Shown here: positions 15,999 to 25,705 of the stretch, in pieces | Layout of the letters: every line of letters starts with the position of its first letter | Position numbering within the stretch: the stretch's first letter is position 1 | NCBI RefSeq assembly: GCF_029269825.1 | Contig: NZ_JARJHU010000005.1 | Location: 496,001-560,000, forward strand | Direction of reading: 5' to 3' | DNA: 64,000 nucleotides | From: Pedobacter sp. JY14-1 | Lineage (GTDB): Bacteria; Bacteroidota; Bacteroidia; Sphingobacteriales; Sphingobacteriaceae | The notes under the pieces: model-generated | Told to the model about the DNA's origin: nothing | The model's input: only the letters and a program-made list of their open reading frames with translations | The model's database searches: none | Translations under genes and position numbers: made by a program

Positions 15999-17087
15999 CT
16001 ATTCAACAGTTAAGGTGTGTCCTTCCAGCTGAAACCTGACCTGGCCTGTCAGTTCCAGCGCCCGCAATACCGTAGATATCGGTTTGGACCGGGAAATAGT
16101 ACCGCTGAACCTGATGTCCTTATCCATTCCCGCACCCTTGATATCCACATTATACCAGCGGGACAGTTGGCGCAGTATGCTGTCAAAGCGTTCGTTATCA
16201 AATATGAAATCGCCATTCTTCCAGGCCACGGATTCGCTGGCATTAACCTTACTGATGACCGGGGCACCTCCGCTTACCGCAGCTTGATGACCGGGCTTGA
16301 GTATGCTTTGCCCTTTTTCGTTTGTTACCTTAACTGAGCCCTCAAGCAAGGTAGTGCGGACAGCGTTTTCATCGTTGTAGGAGTTTACGTTAAAATGGGT
16401 GCCCAATACTTCGACCTCCTGTTTACTTGTTTTAACGATAAAAGGCCTGGAACGGTCTTTGGCTACTTCAAAATAAGCTTCCCCGATTAGTTTTACAGCA
16501 CGGTTTTGCATCCCTGAGAAGCTGGTAGGATAAGTGATGGATGAAGCGGAATTGAGCCATACCTTCGAACCATCCGGTAAGACTACCCGGTATTGCTGCC
16601 CCCTGACCGTAGACAGTGTATTGACCGTACCGGAACCCGACCATTTTGTACTTGCTGAATAGATAACGGTACCATCGGCAGTTTTGCTGACCAGGGCTCC
16701 GGGCTCATCCGCGATCCTTCCGTTCCGGGACAGCCCGAGGTCAATTTTCTTTCCACTGGCCAGCGTAAGGACAGCGGCACTCTTTCCGGGCTGGATATCG
16801 GTATCGTAATTCGCATTTTTTAATACAGCAGTTTGCGTACCGGCCATTTTTGGCTGACGCTGCCAGAAAAATACCCCCGCTACGAGCAATAAGGCTGCCG
16901 CAGCAGCAGGATACCATAACCGGTAACTTACTGATTTCCGGGAATGACGTCCCTGCATCAGTTGCCTGTAAATCTGACCGGTCTCTGCCTCCAGTTCGGA
17001 AGCGCTAAGCTCCGGCAAATCCCGTTGCCGGAAGAAATGCAGCTTGTATTTTTGCGCTCGCTCGTTTTTGTCTTGTTGACCATTCAT
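15999..17087 (-). CDS. FecR-family anti-sigma factor
   Basis: 362 residues. A cytoplasmic N-terminal region of about 65 residues is followed by one transmembrane helix (YPAAAAALLLVAGVFFW, about residues 58-75). A periplasmic FecR domain follows (about 125-220, with the signature LPDGSKVWLNSASSITYPTSF and the VKLIGEAYFEVAKD stretch). The C-terminal domain (about 285-362, FDNERFDSILRQLSRWYNVDI) resembles the STN-like DUF4974 domain seen in Bacteroidota FecR proteins. It should hold the ECF sigma factor encoded 73 bp upstream until signalled. It lies between the sigma and STN genes. Confidence 0.92.
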   Translation of the reverse strand: MNGQQDKNERAQKYKLHFFRQRDLPELSASELEAETGQIYRQLMQGRHSRKSVSYRLWYPAAAAALLLVAGVFFWQRQPKMAGTQTAVLKNANYDTDIQPGKSAAVLTLASGKKIDLGLSRNGRIADEPGALVSKTADGTVIYSASTKWSGSGTVNTLSTVRGQQYRVVLPDGSKVWLNSASSITYPTSFSGMQNRAVKLIGEAYFEVAKDRSRPFIVKTSKQEVEVLGTHFNVNSYNDENAVRTTLLEGSVKVTNEKGQSILKPGHQAAVSGGAPVISKVNASESVAWKNGDFIFDNERFDSILRQLSRWYNVDIKGAGMDKDIRFSGTISRSKPISTVLRALELTGQVRFQLEGHTLTVE

Positions 17088-17160
17088 AGTATCGGGGTTT
17101 GCCTTACTACAGATAAAGACAATCTGCCGGCCCCGATTGGGTACAAGGCATTAAAAAAAA

Positions 17161-17736
17161 TTAAGGAAAAAGCATGGCGATGAAAAATACGAGGCCCAAC
17201 CTGAGCCTGAGGTGCCTCATGGCCCGCTTCAACTGCGTATTGACCGTTCCTTCACTAGTGCCGGTATAGGCAGCGATCTCCTTTGCGGTCATGTACTGTT
17301 TGCTTTTCAACTCGTATACCTCACGCATCTTCGGCGGCATTTCCGCGATGGTGCTTTCGATCATGGCCCTGATCTCCTTTTCCCGGATGCGGTAATCTGT
17401 CTGCTCCTCTTCAACAGGATTGCCTTCAACTGAAAGTTCAGTATATTTTTCCAGCACCTTCCTGTGTTTAAAGATATTGTAAATGCGGTTGAGCACCGAA
17501 CGGTAGAGGTAGCCGGAAAGTGTCACCTTAAGATCCATTTCTGCCCTGTTGTTGAGCATCCAGGCAAAAACGTCCTGCACGACATCCCTGGAGTCTTCCT
17601 TATTGCCCAGTTTATGGTAGGCATACAGATAAAGCGGTTTGTCGTAGCGCTGGTAAATTTCCCGGAAGGCATGATCGTCGCCGCTTACAAAACGCTTCAT
17701 CAGTTCAGGTTCGTTACAGGTACTATATTCTGCCAT
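17161..17736 (-). CDS. ECF sigma-70 factor, Bacteroidota FecI-like
   Basis: 191 residues. Region 2 (about 20-90, with DVVQDVFAWMLNNR) and region 4 (about 125-180, with MTAKEIAAYTGTSEGTVNTQLKRAMRHLR) define an extracytoplasmic-function sigma factor. A hydrophobic tail (LVFFIAMLFP) ends the protein, unusual for a sigma factor in general; it might anchor or regulate it. It is the first gene of the leftward sigma, fecR, STN, macroglobulin-like set and is likely to be autoregulated. A palindromic TTAGCTAAAGCTAG overlaps its -7 box. Confidence 0.92.
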   Translation of the reverse strand: MAEYSTCNEPELMKRFVSGDDHAFREIYQRYDKPLYLYAYHKLGNKEDSRDVVQDVFAWMLNNRAEMDLKVTLSGYLYRSVLNRIYNIFKHRKVLEKYTELSVEGNPVEEEQTDYRIREKEIRAMIESTIAEMPPKMREVYELKSKQYMTAKEIAAYTGTSEGTVNTQLKRAMRHLRLRLGLVFFIAMLFP

Positions 17737-17756
17737 AGGGAAGCAACTCGTTTAGC

Positions 17757-17788
17757 TAAAGCTAGTTAAAAAACAGCTTCTGTCGCAA
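17757..17788 (-). promoter_or_regulatory. Promoter of the ECF sigma operon
   Basis: On the reverse strand: TTG (17786-17788), a 21-base spacer, then TAGCTTTA (17757-17764), one base off TAnnTTTG. The -7 box lies in a CTAGCTTTAGCTAA palindrome, which could be a regulator site. Confidence 0.45.
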
Positions 17789-17806
17789 TTTTTGAAAAGA
17801 ATTTTG

Positions 17807-18460
17807 TCAGGGCACCAGCGGATAAGGGAGCTTCGCCTTGAGTCCGGCGAGGGTAAGGCTTTGCACCTGTCCGCTGTCATCGTTGGGAAAAAGCAGGCAA
17901 TAGAGTATTTCATGCGTAGGCGGGTCGACAACAATTTTATAGCAATAGTCGGGAACACCCACCTGGCTGCCGGGTTTCAGCTTTTTACTGCCGTAGATGC
18001 CGCCGGCAATGATAAATATGGCCCTGGCCTGGGACATTTCCCTTAACCTGGTTTCCCATTTCTTCCAGATTCCGCGGTTGAGCCGGACAGTTTGGGGAAA
18101 GCAGTTGTAATAACAGAAGGTCTCCTTGTCGAGCGTACAGTCATACGCAAAATCTTCAGCATTGGCGAGATGGCCCTTATCATAACCCGTACCGGCATAA
18201 TCACTGTCATCTGCCGTTTCCTCGCCGCACTTGCGGAAACTGAAGGACGAACGGTTACAGTCCCCGCCACCTTTCTTCAGCGTATAGGTAACGTATAAAG
18301 GGTTCTTTACTTCATAGGAAAAATAAGACTTGTAGATACTCGTCTGGATCACCTTGTCTGCCTGCCTCTGGGCCAGTAAGGAAACGGGGCAGATGACCAG
18401 CAGAAAAATCCGGAAGGCCAGGCGCAGGGCCGGGCGGATACTGCTTTGCTTAGGTTCCAT
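17807..18460 (-). CDS. Secreted DNA/RNA non-specific endonuclease
   Basis: 217 residues from the ATG at 18460; the frame extends upstream only from a TTG, and the ATG start gives a signal peptide (LAFRIFLLVICPVSLLAQ). The body is a beta-beta-alpha-metal nuclease of the NUC1/Serratia type. YDKGHLANAEDF holds the catalytic His in a DKGH version of the usual DRGH, and the downstream N-x-x-FPQTVRLNRGIWKKWE contains the metal-binding Asn and Glu. A likely role is periplasmic or extracellular degradation of nucleic acid for phosphate or nucleosides. It is co-directional with tonB upstream (102 bp gap). Confidence 0.87.
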   Translation of the reverse strand: MEPKQSSIRPALRLAFRIFLLVICPVSLLAQRQADKVIQTSIYKSYFSYEVKNPLYVTYTLKKGGGDCNRSSFSFRKCGEETADDSDYAGTGYDKGHLANAEDFAYDCTLDKETFCYYNCFPQTVRLNRGIWKKWETRLREMSQARAIFIIAGGIYGSKKLKPGSQVGVPDYCYKIVVDPPTHEILYCLLFPNDDSGQVQSLTLAGLKAKLPYPLVP

Positions 18461-18562
18461 GGTTTGCCGGTTTCTTATGGCTAAAGATACCAAAGTAATG
18501 CGGCAATCCAAGTAATTTTTTACCGGACTGCCGCTGCTGGTTATCTATTGCCTGAAGCCGTC

Positions 18563-19441
18563 TCAAATTGAAATAGAGAAGGAAATGGGCATGTGGAAAC
18601 GTACGCGTACATTCCTGCCGTTCTGGACACCTGGCTTCCATTTCGGCGACCTCAGGATCACCCTTATGGCCTCCTCATCCAATGACTTGTGAATGCCCCG
18701 TTCTATCTGAACATTGGAAACCGAGCCATCCCGTTCCACGACAAAACTGACAAACACCTTTCCCTGCAGGTTAATTTCCTGTGCCTCGGAAGGATAGCGC
18801 AGGTTTCTCTGCAGATACCTTGCCCAGCCTTTCTGCCCGCCTTCAAACTCGGGGAAGGCCTGGATGTTGCCGCTCATTTCCATGATCTCCTCTCCGCTGC
18901 CGTTCCCGCTTTGCCCCGCACCAGTACCGGAGCCCAGGCTGCCGTTTCCTGTACCTTCGGCAGGCACAGATACCAGGTTTGTGGCCTCACCATCCTGGGT
19001 CACCGGACCCACCGCAGCATTTTCCAGTTGCGCCAATGTAGGGGGTTCGGTCTCGACCGGTGTGCTGACCACTTTCGGGCTGGAAGGAAGCGCTACCGTC
19101 TTTATTTTCTTTTTCACAGGTGCAGGATCGGGAACCTCGGGCTTTTTCTCTTCCGCTTTCGTAGGTTCTGTCTTCTGCTGCTCCACACGGGGCGCCATTT
19201 CCACAATGATCTCCCTTTCCGGTGAGGCAAGAGACACTACCTGTTCGTCCCCGCGAATCCATTTCCGGATCATCGGCGCCGCGAACACCAACACAAAAAG
19301 GGGTGCGGCGATGAACAAGGCCCGCAGGGTATTGCCTGCCGACTGCAGCCTGAGCGCATAGGCTCCATAAGCTTTGTTTCTGTCTTTGAATACAAGATTG
19401 AGCCACGCTCTCTTGTACAGGTCTGTGGTTGTGTTTAGCAT
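18563..19441 (-). CDS. tonB: TonB energy transducer
   Basis: 292 residues from the ATG at 19441, chosen because related proteins begin close to the LYKRAWLNLVFKDRNKAYGAYALR motif. An ATG at 19465 is an alternative that adds eight residues. One transmembrane helix (about residues 40-58), then a periplasmic Pro/Lys/Glu-rich linker and a Gly/Ser-rich stretch (about 165-190). A TonB C-terminal domain follows (about 205-292, YPSEAQEINLQGKVFVSFVVERDGSV...WKPGVQNGRNVRVRFHMPI). It couples the proton motive force, through ExbB/ExbD encoded elsewhere, to outer-membrane TonB-dependent receptors such as the one at 40258-43404. Confidence 0.9.
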   Translation of the reverse strand: MLNTTTDLYKRAWLNLVFKDRNKAYGAYALRLQSAGNTLRALFIAAPLFVLVFAAPMIRKWIRGDEQVVSLASPEREIIVEMAPRVEQQKTEPTKAEEKKPEVPDPAPVKKKIKTVALPSSPKVVSTPVETEPPTLAQLENAAVGPVTQDGEATNLVSVPAEGTGNGSLGSGTGAGQSGNGSGEEIMEMSGNIQAFPEFEGGQKGWARYLQRNLRYPSEAQEINLQGKVFVSFVVERDGSVSNVQIERGIHKSLDEEAIRVILRSPKWKPGVQNGRNVRVRFHMPISFSISI

Positions 19442-19504
19442 AGTATTCAGGTGTTGATTGATCATATGATGCCATCAATACCCGAATTCCATAAGCTGAA
19501 TGGT

Positions 19505-21754
19505 TTATGGTCTGGTCTCGTTTAACATCCATTGCTCATTGACCAGCGGGCTCATGACACCACTTGGGGGCTGGTCTGCCGGACTGGCGCCCCATTCCTT
19601 ATTCGGCCTTGGCCCCATCACCAGGTTCAGTGTACCGCCGTTTTGCAGTTCTTTATGTCTGAACCAGGCTTTGTTCAGCGGTTTTCCATTCAGCATAGCC
19701 CCCTGGATATACAGGTTCCCTGCACTGTTCTTCGGTGCGTTGATGCTAAATACTTTTCCATCAGGCAGGTTTATGCGCACTTTCGTGAATACGGGACTGC
19801 CGATATTGTACATGGGGAGCCCCGGTGTTACGGGGAAAAAGCCCATCATCGAAAAAACTACGAAAGCCGACATGCCCCCGCCGTCTTCGTCACCGGGGAT
19901 GCCAAAATAATTATCGGTATACCAGGTATCGAGCAGCATACGGATGCGCTTCTGTGCTTTCCAGGGCGAGCCGGTATAGTTATAGATATAGGGAATGTGA
20001 AAGCTCGGCTCGTTTCCCATTACAAACTGTCCTACCAGTCCGGATGCATCTGGCTGGGTCTTCCAGAAATGGAATTTAGCCGTACCCAGGTCTTCGCGGA
20101 ATAACTGGTCAAGTTTGGCCTCGGCAGCCTGCCTCCCGCCCATCAGCCTGATGAGCCCCTGAAGATCGTGCTTAACTACCCAGTTATAGGTATAGGCATT
20201 GTTTTCGGTAAAAAATTCCCGCCCCGCCGCTTTGGGGTCCATGTTGTCTATCCAGTTGCCCTGCTTGTCTTTTGCCCACATAAAGCCTTTGTCTGCACGG
20301 TAGACATTTTTGTAATGGTACGCCCGGTTCAGGAAAAGTCGCTGCTCTTCCACCGGTTTCCGGAACCACTTGCCCAATTGCCCGATGGCCCAGTCGCTGT
20401 AGCTGTTTTCCAGCGTAACCGAAACGGCCTGGCGTTTTTCCCATACGTTCTCTACCTGTGGAACCGTCTCTGCTTCTCCATAGGGTAAGCCTGGCATATA
20501 GCCATGCGCATTGTAGAAAGAATCCAGCACCGTAGCGGGGCCATTGTTCCAGGGAAGCAATGTTCCCTCCAGTGAATTTTTCCGCAGGCCTGCATAAGCC
20601 GCTTCCTTATCGGCGATGGGGATGCCCTTAAGATAAGCGTCCAGTATCCAGGTGGCGGCATGGTTACCGGTCATGGCCGGCCAGTCGCCAAATACCAGCG
20701 CAAATGAGGGCATCCAGCCCCCCTGTTTATACATATCTACATAGGAATTGATCTTGTCGGCCTCTTTTTTTGGATTAAGTATGGTGTGGAGCGGCTCCAG
20801 GGCAATGTAATTGTCCCATATCCAGTTGTCTACATAAAACGGCTTGTCGCTTTTATGTACCTGGTGATCAAAGCCGCTATAGTATTGCCCGTATTCACTG
20901 ATATCTACCATCCGTTCGTAACACCGGTACAAGGCCGTATAAAAAACGCGCCTCTGCGCAGGTGTCCCACCCTCCACATTGATCTGGGACATCACTTTAT
21001 TCCATTCGTGGTATGCCTTGTTTTTCACCGCGTTAAAATCACCGCCCGGAATTTCCCTGCCCAGATTGGCCTTTGCCTGTTCTACAGATATATAAGAAAT
21101 GGCATAACGCATGCTGACCTGTTCAGGTACTTTGACCAGCACCTGCCTTTTACCGGCGCCCTCACGGTAAACTGCGCCCTGTTGCGCTGCACTGAGTTCG
21201 GCATAAAAAAAGGCTTTCATGCCACGGAATACCTCAGTTCCGCTAATGCTGCTGCCATCCGTATTGATCTCGCCCCCCTCATTCAATATGCCCAGCCGGA
21301 GATAGTGTGGCCCGCTTCCCTTAAAGCTGATTTTAAAGACTCCTGACTTTGCACCAGGTGAGAATTCAGTAATGGTCCCATTGTCGCCGAGTTCAGACCG
21401 GTAATAATAAGGGGTCAGCACCTCATGGTCGTAGACCTCCTTTCTGTCCCACAATCCTGAAGGATCACCACTGACCGGCAGAAAGCTGAACAGCGAGAAG
21501 ACACGGTGAGCGGCTACCGTCAGCGGAAAATAGGCCACCTGGTCATCGAGGGCATCTTTGCGTACCGGATAGACACGGACCATCTGGTTGGGAAGCTGTA
21601 CCGTTGGCCTGGTAGGTTCCAGGATCAGCCCCACCCCGCCGATGGACGGGTCTACATCATTTAAATTGGAAACCCTGGTTCCGGGAGACTGGGCAAATAC
21701 CGGCGCACTGAGCAACGTGCAGGCCAGTAAAAGAAGCATAGGTTTAATGGACAT
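19505..21754 (-). CDS. GH92 glycoside hydrolase (alpha-mannosidase type)
   Basis: 749 residues from the ATG at 21754; the longer frame begins at a TTG, and this start gives the signal peptide MSIKPMLLLLACTLLSAPVFAQ. GH92 hallmarks are IGGVGLILEPTRPTVQLPNQMVRVYP, VDNWIWDNYIALEPLHTI, MGNEPSFHIPYIYNY and GIPGDEDGGGMSAFVVFSMMGFFPVTPG. The DEDGGG segment carries residues of the calcium-dependent inverting active site. Family members are exo-alpha-mannosidases acting on N-glycan or fungal mannans. It follows a FucP-like sugar permease by 107 bp, consistent with release and uptake of monosaccharide. A paralogue lies at 35116-37329. Confidence 0.93.
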   Translation of the reverse strand: MSIKPMLLLLACTLLSAPVFAQSPGTRVSNLNDVDPSIGGVGLILEPTRPTVQLPNQMVRVYPVRKDALDDQVAYFPLTVAAHRVFSLFSFLPVSGDPSGLWDRKEVYDHEVLTPYYYRSELGDNGTITEFSPGAKSGVFKISFKGSGPHYLRLGILNEGGEINTDGSSISGTEVFRGMKAFFYAELSAAQQGAVYREGAGKRQVLVKVPEQVSMRYAISYISVEQAKANLGREIPGGDFNAVKNKAYHEWNKVMSQINVEGGTPAQRRVFYTALYRCYERMVDISEYGQYYSGFDHQVHKSDKPFYVDNWIWDNYIALEPLHTILNPKKEADKINSYVDMYKQGGWMPSFALVFGDWPAMTGNHAATWILDAYLKGIPIADKEAAYAGLRKNSLEGTLLPWNNGPATVLDSFYNAHGYMPGLPYGEAETVPQVENVWEKRQAVSVTLENSYSDWAIGQLGKWFRKPVEEQRLFLNRAYHYKNVYRADKGFMWAKDKQGNWIDNMDPKAAGREFFTENNAYTYNWVVKHDLQGLIRLMGGRQAAEAKLDQLFREDLGTAKFHFWKTQPDASGLVGQFVMGNEPSFHIPYIYNYTGSPWKAQKRIRMLLDTWYTDNYFGIPGDEDGGGMSAFVVFSMMGFFPVTPGLPMYNIGSPVFTKVRINLPDGKVFSINAPKNSAGNLYIQGAMLNGKPLNKAWFRHKELQNGGTLNLVMGPRPNKEWGASPADQPPSGVMSPLVNEQWMLNETRP

Positions 21755-21861
21755 GGTTCTGGTTACATTTGGTTCATCATGCCGGGGGGCACAATAAACC
21801 AAATGTAAACAAAACAACTTGTATATACAAGAACTTATAGATGTCTGTCATCGCGCGGCGA

Positions 21862-23268
21862 TCAGTGCCCGCCGCTAACTTGCTCTGCCTTTACATTACC
21901 AAGCTTGGCTGAGCAATAAAAGCCAAAGAAAGCAATGTACAGGTAGCACAGTACAGGTACAAAGAAGGAATGCTGGATACCGAAACTATCGGCAAGCGCA
22001 CCTTGTACAAGCGGCAGCAATGCGCCGCCAAGTATGGCCATAACCAACAGCGAAGAGCCCTGGCTGGTGTATTTACCCAGGCCATGGATCGACAAGGTAA
22101 AGATATTAGACCACATGATGGAATTGAACAAACCGATGCCCAGGATAGTCCACATGGAAGTAGAACCCGTGGAGAAAATGGTAAACAGCACGAGGCCTGC
22201 CGAGATCAGTGCGAAGATGGACAGGGTACGTGCAGGTGCTGCCTTACCGATAAAGAAGCCAAGCAGGTTGATACCGATAAAGATCAGGAAGGTAGAGATC
22301 TGCGCAAAGTTCAGGTCAACGATGAAAAAGATCAGCAGGAATACTGCAATGGCAGTCACGACCATCAGTAACGCTTTCCTGCCACCCGGCAGCTCCTGGT
22401 TCAGGGAAATAGACCCGAGGAAACGTCCGATCATGGCACCACCCCAGTAAAGGGCAAGGTAATTTTTGCTGACCGCCTCTGGCAGGCCCATAATTTCCGG
22501 AAGCGCCAGGAAGTTGATGATAAAACTGCCGATACATACTTCTCCGCCTACATAAAAGAAAATGGCCAGGATGCCCAGCTTAAGCTGTGGAAACTGCAAT
22601 GCACCCAGACCACGCTCGGCAGACTCTTCGGAACGGAAATCCGGAAGCTTGATCCGCCAGAGCAAAAAGGCCAGCAGCAAAAAGATACCGGTAAATATAA
22701 TATAAGGTACTTCCGTAGCAGCGGCAGTGATCTCGCCGTTGACTGCAAAAAATTCAAAGATCAGGTATCCGCCGATGATCGGCGCAATGGTGGTGCCCAG
22801 TGAGTTGAAAGCCTGGGCAAGGTTCAGACGGCTGGAAGCGCCTTCCGGTTTACCCAGAAGGGATACATAAGGGTTGGCAGCGATCTGCAGCAAGGTAAAA
22901 CCCAGACCCATAATGAACAGTGCGCTCAGGAAAAGTCCGTATACGGAATACCTGGCTGCAGGGAAAAACAGGAAACAGCCGACAGACGCAACGATCAGTC
23001 CGAGCAGCATGCCGTTTTTGTAGCCGATCTTGTTAATGGGATCCCCTTTGAAGTAAGAGATCACAAAGTAGAGCAGCGAACCGATGAAATAAGCGCCGAA
23101 AAACGCAAACTGTACCAGCATAGACTGCAGGTAGCTGAGCTGGAACAGCTCTTTCAGATGTGGGATAAGTACATCGTTCATACAGGTTAGAAAACCCCAC
23201 ATGAAGAATAAAGTGGTGAGACTGACAAAGGGGATGGTATAACCCTTGTTTTCTGAAGTATTGCTCAT
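21862..23268 (-). CDS. FucP/GluP-type sugar permease (MFS)
   Basis: 468 residues with about 12 transmembrane helices. LTTLFFMWGFLTCMNDVLIPHLKELFQLSY at the N-terminus and NPYVSLLGKPEGASSRLNLAQAFNSLGTTIAP near residues 130-165 are the signature of the L-fucose/glucose/galactose:proton symporter family. It should import a hexose across the inner membrane; mannose is a reasonable guess given the GH92 gene downstream in the same direction. A good promoter lies just upstream. Confidence 0.9.
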   Translation of the reverse strand: MSNTSENKGYTIPFVSLTTLFFMWGFLTCMNDVLIPHLKELFQLSYLQSMLVQFAFFGAYFIGSLLYFVISYFKGDPINKIGYKNGMLLGLIVASVGCFLFFPAARYSVYGLFLSALFIMGLGFTLLQIAANPYVSLLGKPEGASSRLNLAQAFNSLGTTIAPIIGGYLIFEFFAVNGEITAAATEVPYIIFTGIFLLLAFLLWRIKLPDFRSEESAERGLGALQFPQLKLGILAIFFYVGGEVCIGSFIINFLALPEIMGLPEAVSKNYLALYWGGAMIGRFLGSISLNQELPGGRKALLMVVTAIAVFLLIFFIVDLNFAQISTFLIFIGINLLGFFIGKAAPARTLSIFALISAGLVLFTIFSTGSTSMWTILGIGLFNSIMWSNIFTLSIHGLGKYTSQGSSLLVMAILGGALLPLVQGALADSFGIQHSFFVPVLCYLYIAFFGFYCSAKLGNVKAEQVSGGH

Positions 23269-23306
23269 ATTAGTTTATAGAAGGTTGTAATATTAAAAGG
23301 TTTTAG

Positions 23307-23337
23307 CAAATATGGCAAAATAGCGCGGAATTGCAAA
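23307..23337 (-). promoter_or_regulatory. Promoter of the FucP-like permease gene
   Basis: On the reverse strand: TTTG (23334-23337), a 19-base spacer, CATATTTG (23307-23314). The -7 box differs from TAnnTTTG only in the first base, and the same box is used at the trp leader. The expected leader is about 30 bases. Confidence 0.6.
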
Positions 23338-23401
23338 AATCATTGAAATGTCCTTTTCGGTGCAAATCGGAACAAAGACAGCAAAAAACTTCATAAAAAA
23401 C

Positions 23402-23473
23402 TTGAATTTTTAACTTCACTTAGTATTTTTACATCAAATCAGGAGGAAATAATTAAAAAATACTCTATTTTTG
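23402..23473 (+). promoter_or_regulatory. Two candidate promoters for glnN
   Basis: Distal: TTG at 23402-23404, 19 bases, TATTTTTA at 23424-23431 (last base off). Proximal: a perfect TATTTTTG at 23466-23473 without a -33 TTG. An AGGAGGAA at 23441-23448 is too far from the ATG (23495) to be its ribosome site. Either or both may be used. Confidence 0.45.
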
Positions 23474-23494
23474 GCTAAATTTTTGAACAAATAA

Positions 23495-25678
23495 ATGAAA
23501 AGCTTAAGAACAATCGCACTAAAAGAAGCGCAATCGAGAATTTCTCCGGAAGTGAAGGCACCTGCTGCAAAGATTTCCGAGTTTTTCGGCGTTAACGTTT
23601 TTGACAAGAAAAAGATGAAAGATTTTCTGTCAAAAGAAGTTTATGAGAAACTAGTATCGGCTATTGATCAGGGTGAACTGATCAATTTAACTGATGCCAA
23701 CCAGATTGCCGCCGCAATGAAAAGCTGGGCAATGGGCAAAGGGGCTACCCACTACACCCACTGGTTCCAGCCGCTTACCGGTACTACTGCTGAAAAGCAC
23801 GATTCGTTCTTTGAGCCTAGCAGTGAAGGCCCTATCGAGAAGTTTGCAGGAAGCGCTTTGGTTCAGCAGGAACCTGACGCATCCAGCTTCCCGAACGGCG
23901 GTATCCGCAATACTTTCGAGGCCCGCGGTTATACTGCATGGGACCCGTCATCCCCTGCTTTCATTATGGAGAGCAAAGCCGGTAAGACGCTTTGTATCCC
24001 AACTGTATTTGTATCTTACACTGGTGAGGCACTTGACTACAAGGCGCCTTTGCTGAAGGCCCTTGCCGCTATGGACAAGGCTGCCGTAGACGTTTGCCAG
24101 TATTTTGATAAGAGCATTACCAAGGTAAATGCTTCCCTGGGTATCGAGCAGGAATATTTCCTGGTTGACCTTTCCATGTACAATGCACGCCCTGACCTGG
24201 CGCTGACCGGCCGTACGCTGTTCGGCCACATGTCAGCAAAAGGACAGCAACTGGAAGACCACTATTTCGGTTCTATTCCTGAGCGCGTATTTACCTTCAT
24301 GGTAGATTTCGAGAATGAAGCCCTGAAACTGGGTATCCCTCTGAAAACCCGCCACAACGAAGTAGCGCCTTCACAGTTCGAATGCGCCCCTATCTATGAG
24401 GAGATCAACCTGGCCATCGACCACAACCAGCTGTTGATGGACCTGATGGAGAAGGTAGCGCTAAGGCACAACTTCAAAGTGTTGCTGCATGAGAAACCTT
24501 ATGCCGGCATCAACGGATCAGGCAAGCACAACAACTGGTCAATGATCACTGACACAGGCAAAAACCTGCTTGCTCCGGGCAAGACTCCTAAGAACAACCT
24601 GATGTTCCTGACCTTCTTTGTGAACACCATCAAAGCGGTACACGAACATTCAGACCTGCTGAGGGCTTCCATTGCTTCGGTAAGCAACGACCACCGTCTG
24701 GGCGCCAACGAGGCTCCTCCCGCGATCATCTCTATCTTCCTCGGCCAGCAGCTGAACGAGGTTCTGGATGAAATCGAGCATTCAAGGATCAGCAAAAAGA
24801 TCAAGGAAGACAACGCGCTTTGGCTGGGTATTCCTAAGATCCCTCAGATCCTGCTGGACAATACCGACCGTAACCGTACCTCTCCTTTCGCCTTCACCGG
24901 AAACAAATTTGAGCTGAGGGCCGTAGGTTCATCAGCAAACTCCGCCGCGCCAATGACCATCCTCAACGCGATCGTTGCGGATCAACTGGTGAAATTTAAG
25001 GCCGAAGTTGACAAACTGATCAAAAAAGGCGAGAAGAAAGATATCGCGCTGCTGACCGTGATCAAGAAATACATTAAAGAGTCTAAAGACATCCGCTTTG
25101 AAGGAAACGGCTACAGCCAGGAATGGGCGGATGAGGCTGAAAAACGCGGACTGTCCAACATCAAGACTACACCTAAGGCACTGGATGCTTACGTATCTGA
25201 AAAATCTACAGATCTCCTTACCCGTCTGAACATCTACAGCAAGCGCGAACTGCATGCCCGTCATGACATCCTGCTGGAGAACTATTATAAGAAACTTCAG
25301 ATCGAGGCCAGGGTAATCGGTGAGGTAGCCAACAGCATGATCATCCCTGCTACCGTTGCTTACCAGAATTCACTGATCGAAAATGCAAAGGGCTTGAAGG
25401 AACTTGGCCTGGACGATGCAGCTTTGTCTACACCGGTTTCTATCATCAACAAACTGTCTCAGCACCTGGCTATCGTGAAAAACAGCACTGATGCCATGCT
25501 GGAGCAGCGTAAGAAGGTAAACACCATTGAAGATACCCGCGAGAAGGCGATCGGATATGATGAAAAAGTAAAATCTTACTTCGACGAGATCCGTTACCAC
25601 GCCGACAAGCTGGAGCAGATCGTTGACGACAGTGTATGGCCGTTGCCTAAGTTCAGGGAACTGCTGTTCATGAAATAA
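23495..25678 (+). CDS. glnN: Glutamine synthetase type III
   Basis: 727 residues, the length of GSIII, the dodecameric form common in Bacteroidota. It makes glutamine from glutamate, ammonia and ATP. The N-terminal GSIII-specific region has THYTHWFQPLTGTTAEKHDSF and GGIRNTFEARGYTAWDPSSPAFI. The catalytic core has GIEQEYFLVD (Glu ligands), KTRHNEVAPSQFECAPIYEE, GINGSGKHNNWSM and a C-terminal FELRAVGSSANSAAPM with the substrate-binding Arg. GSIII is not known to be adenylylated. It stands as a single gene with its own promoter and a strong terminator. Confidence 0.97.
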   Translation: MKSLRTIALKEAQSRISPEVKAPAAKISEFFGVNVFDKKKMKDFLSKEVYEKLVSAIDQGELINLTDANQIAAAMKSWAMGKGATHYTHWFQPLTGTTAEKHDSFFEPSSEGPIEKFAGSALVQQEPDASSFPNGGIRNTFEARGYTAWDPSSPAFIMESKAGKTLCIPTVFVSYTGEALDYKAPLLKALAAMDKAAVDVCQYFDKSITKVNASLGIEQEYFLVDLSMYNARPDLALTGRTLFGHMSAKGQQLEDHYFGSIPERVFTFMVDFENEALKLGIPLKTRHNEVAPSQFECAPIYEEINLAIDHNQLLMDLMEKVALRHNFKVLLHEKPYAGINGSGKHNNWSMITDTGKNLLAPGKTPKNNLMFLTFFVNTIKAVHEHSDLLRASIASVSNDHRLGANEAPPAIISIFLGQQLNEVLDEIEHSRISKKIKEDNALWLGIPKIPQILLDNTDRNRTSPFAFTGNKFELRAVGSSANSAAPMTILNAIVADQLVKFKAEVDKLIKKGEKKDIALLTVIKKYIKESKDIRFEGNGYSQEWADEAEKRGLSNIKTTPKALDAYVSEKSTDLLTRLNIYSKRELHARHDILLENYYKKLQIEARVIGEVANSMIIPATVAYQNSLIENAKGLKELGLDDAALSTPVSIINKLSQHLAIVKNSTDAMLEQRKKVNTIEDTREKAIGYDEKVKSYFDEIRYHADKLEQIVDDSVWPLPKFRELLFMK

Positions 25679-25705
25679 GCCACATTTGAGCGATTCATTT
25701 TGTTG

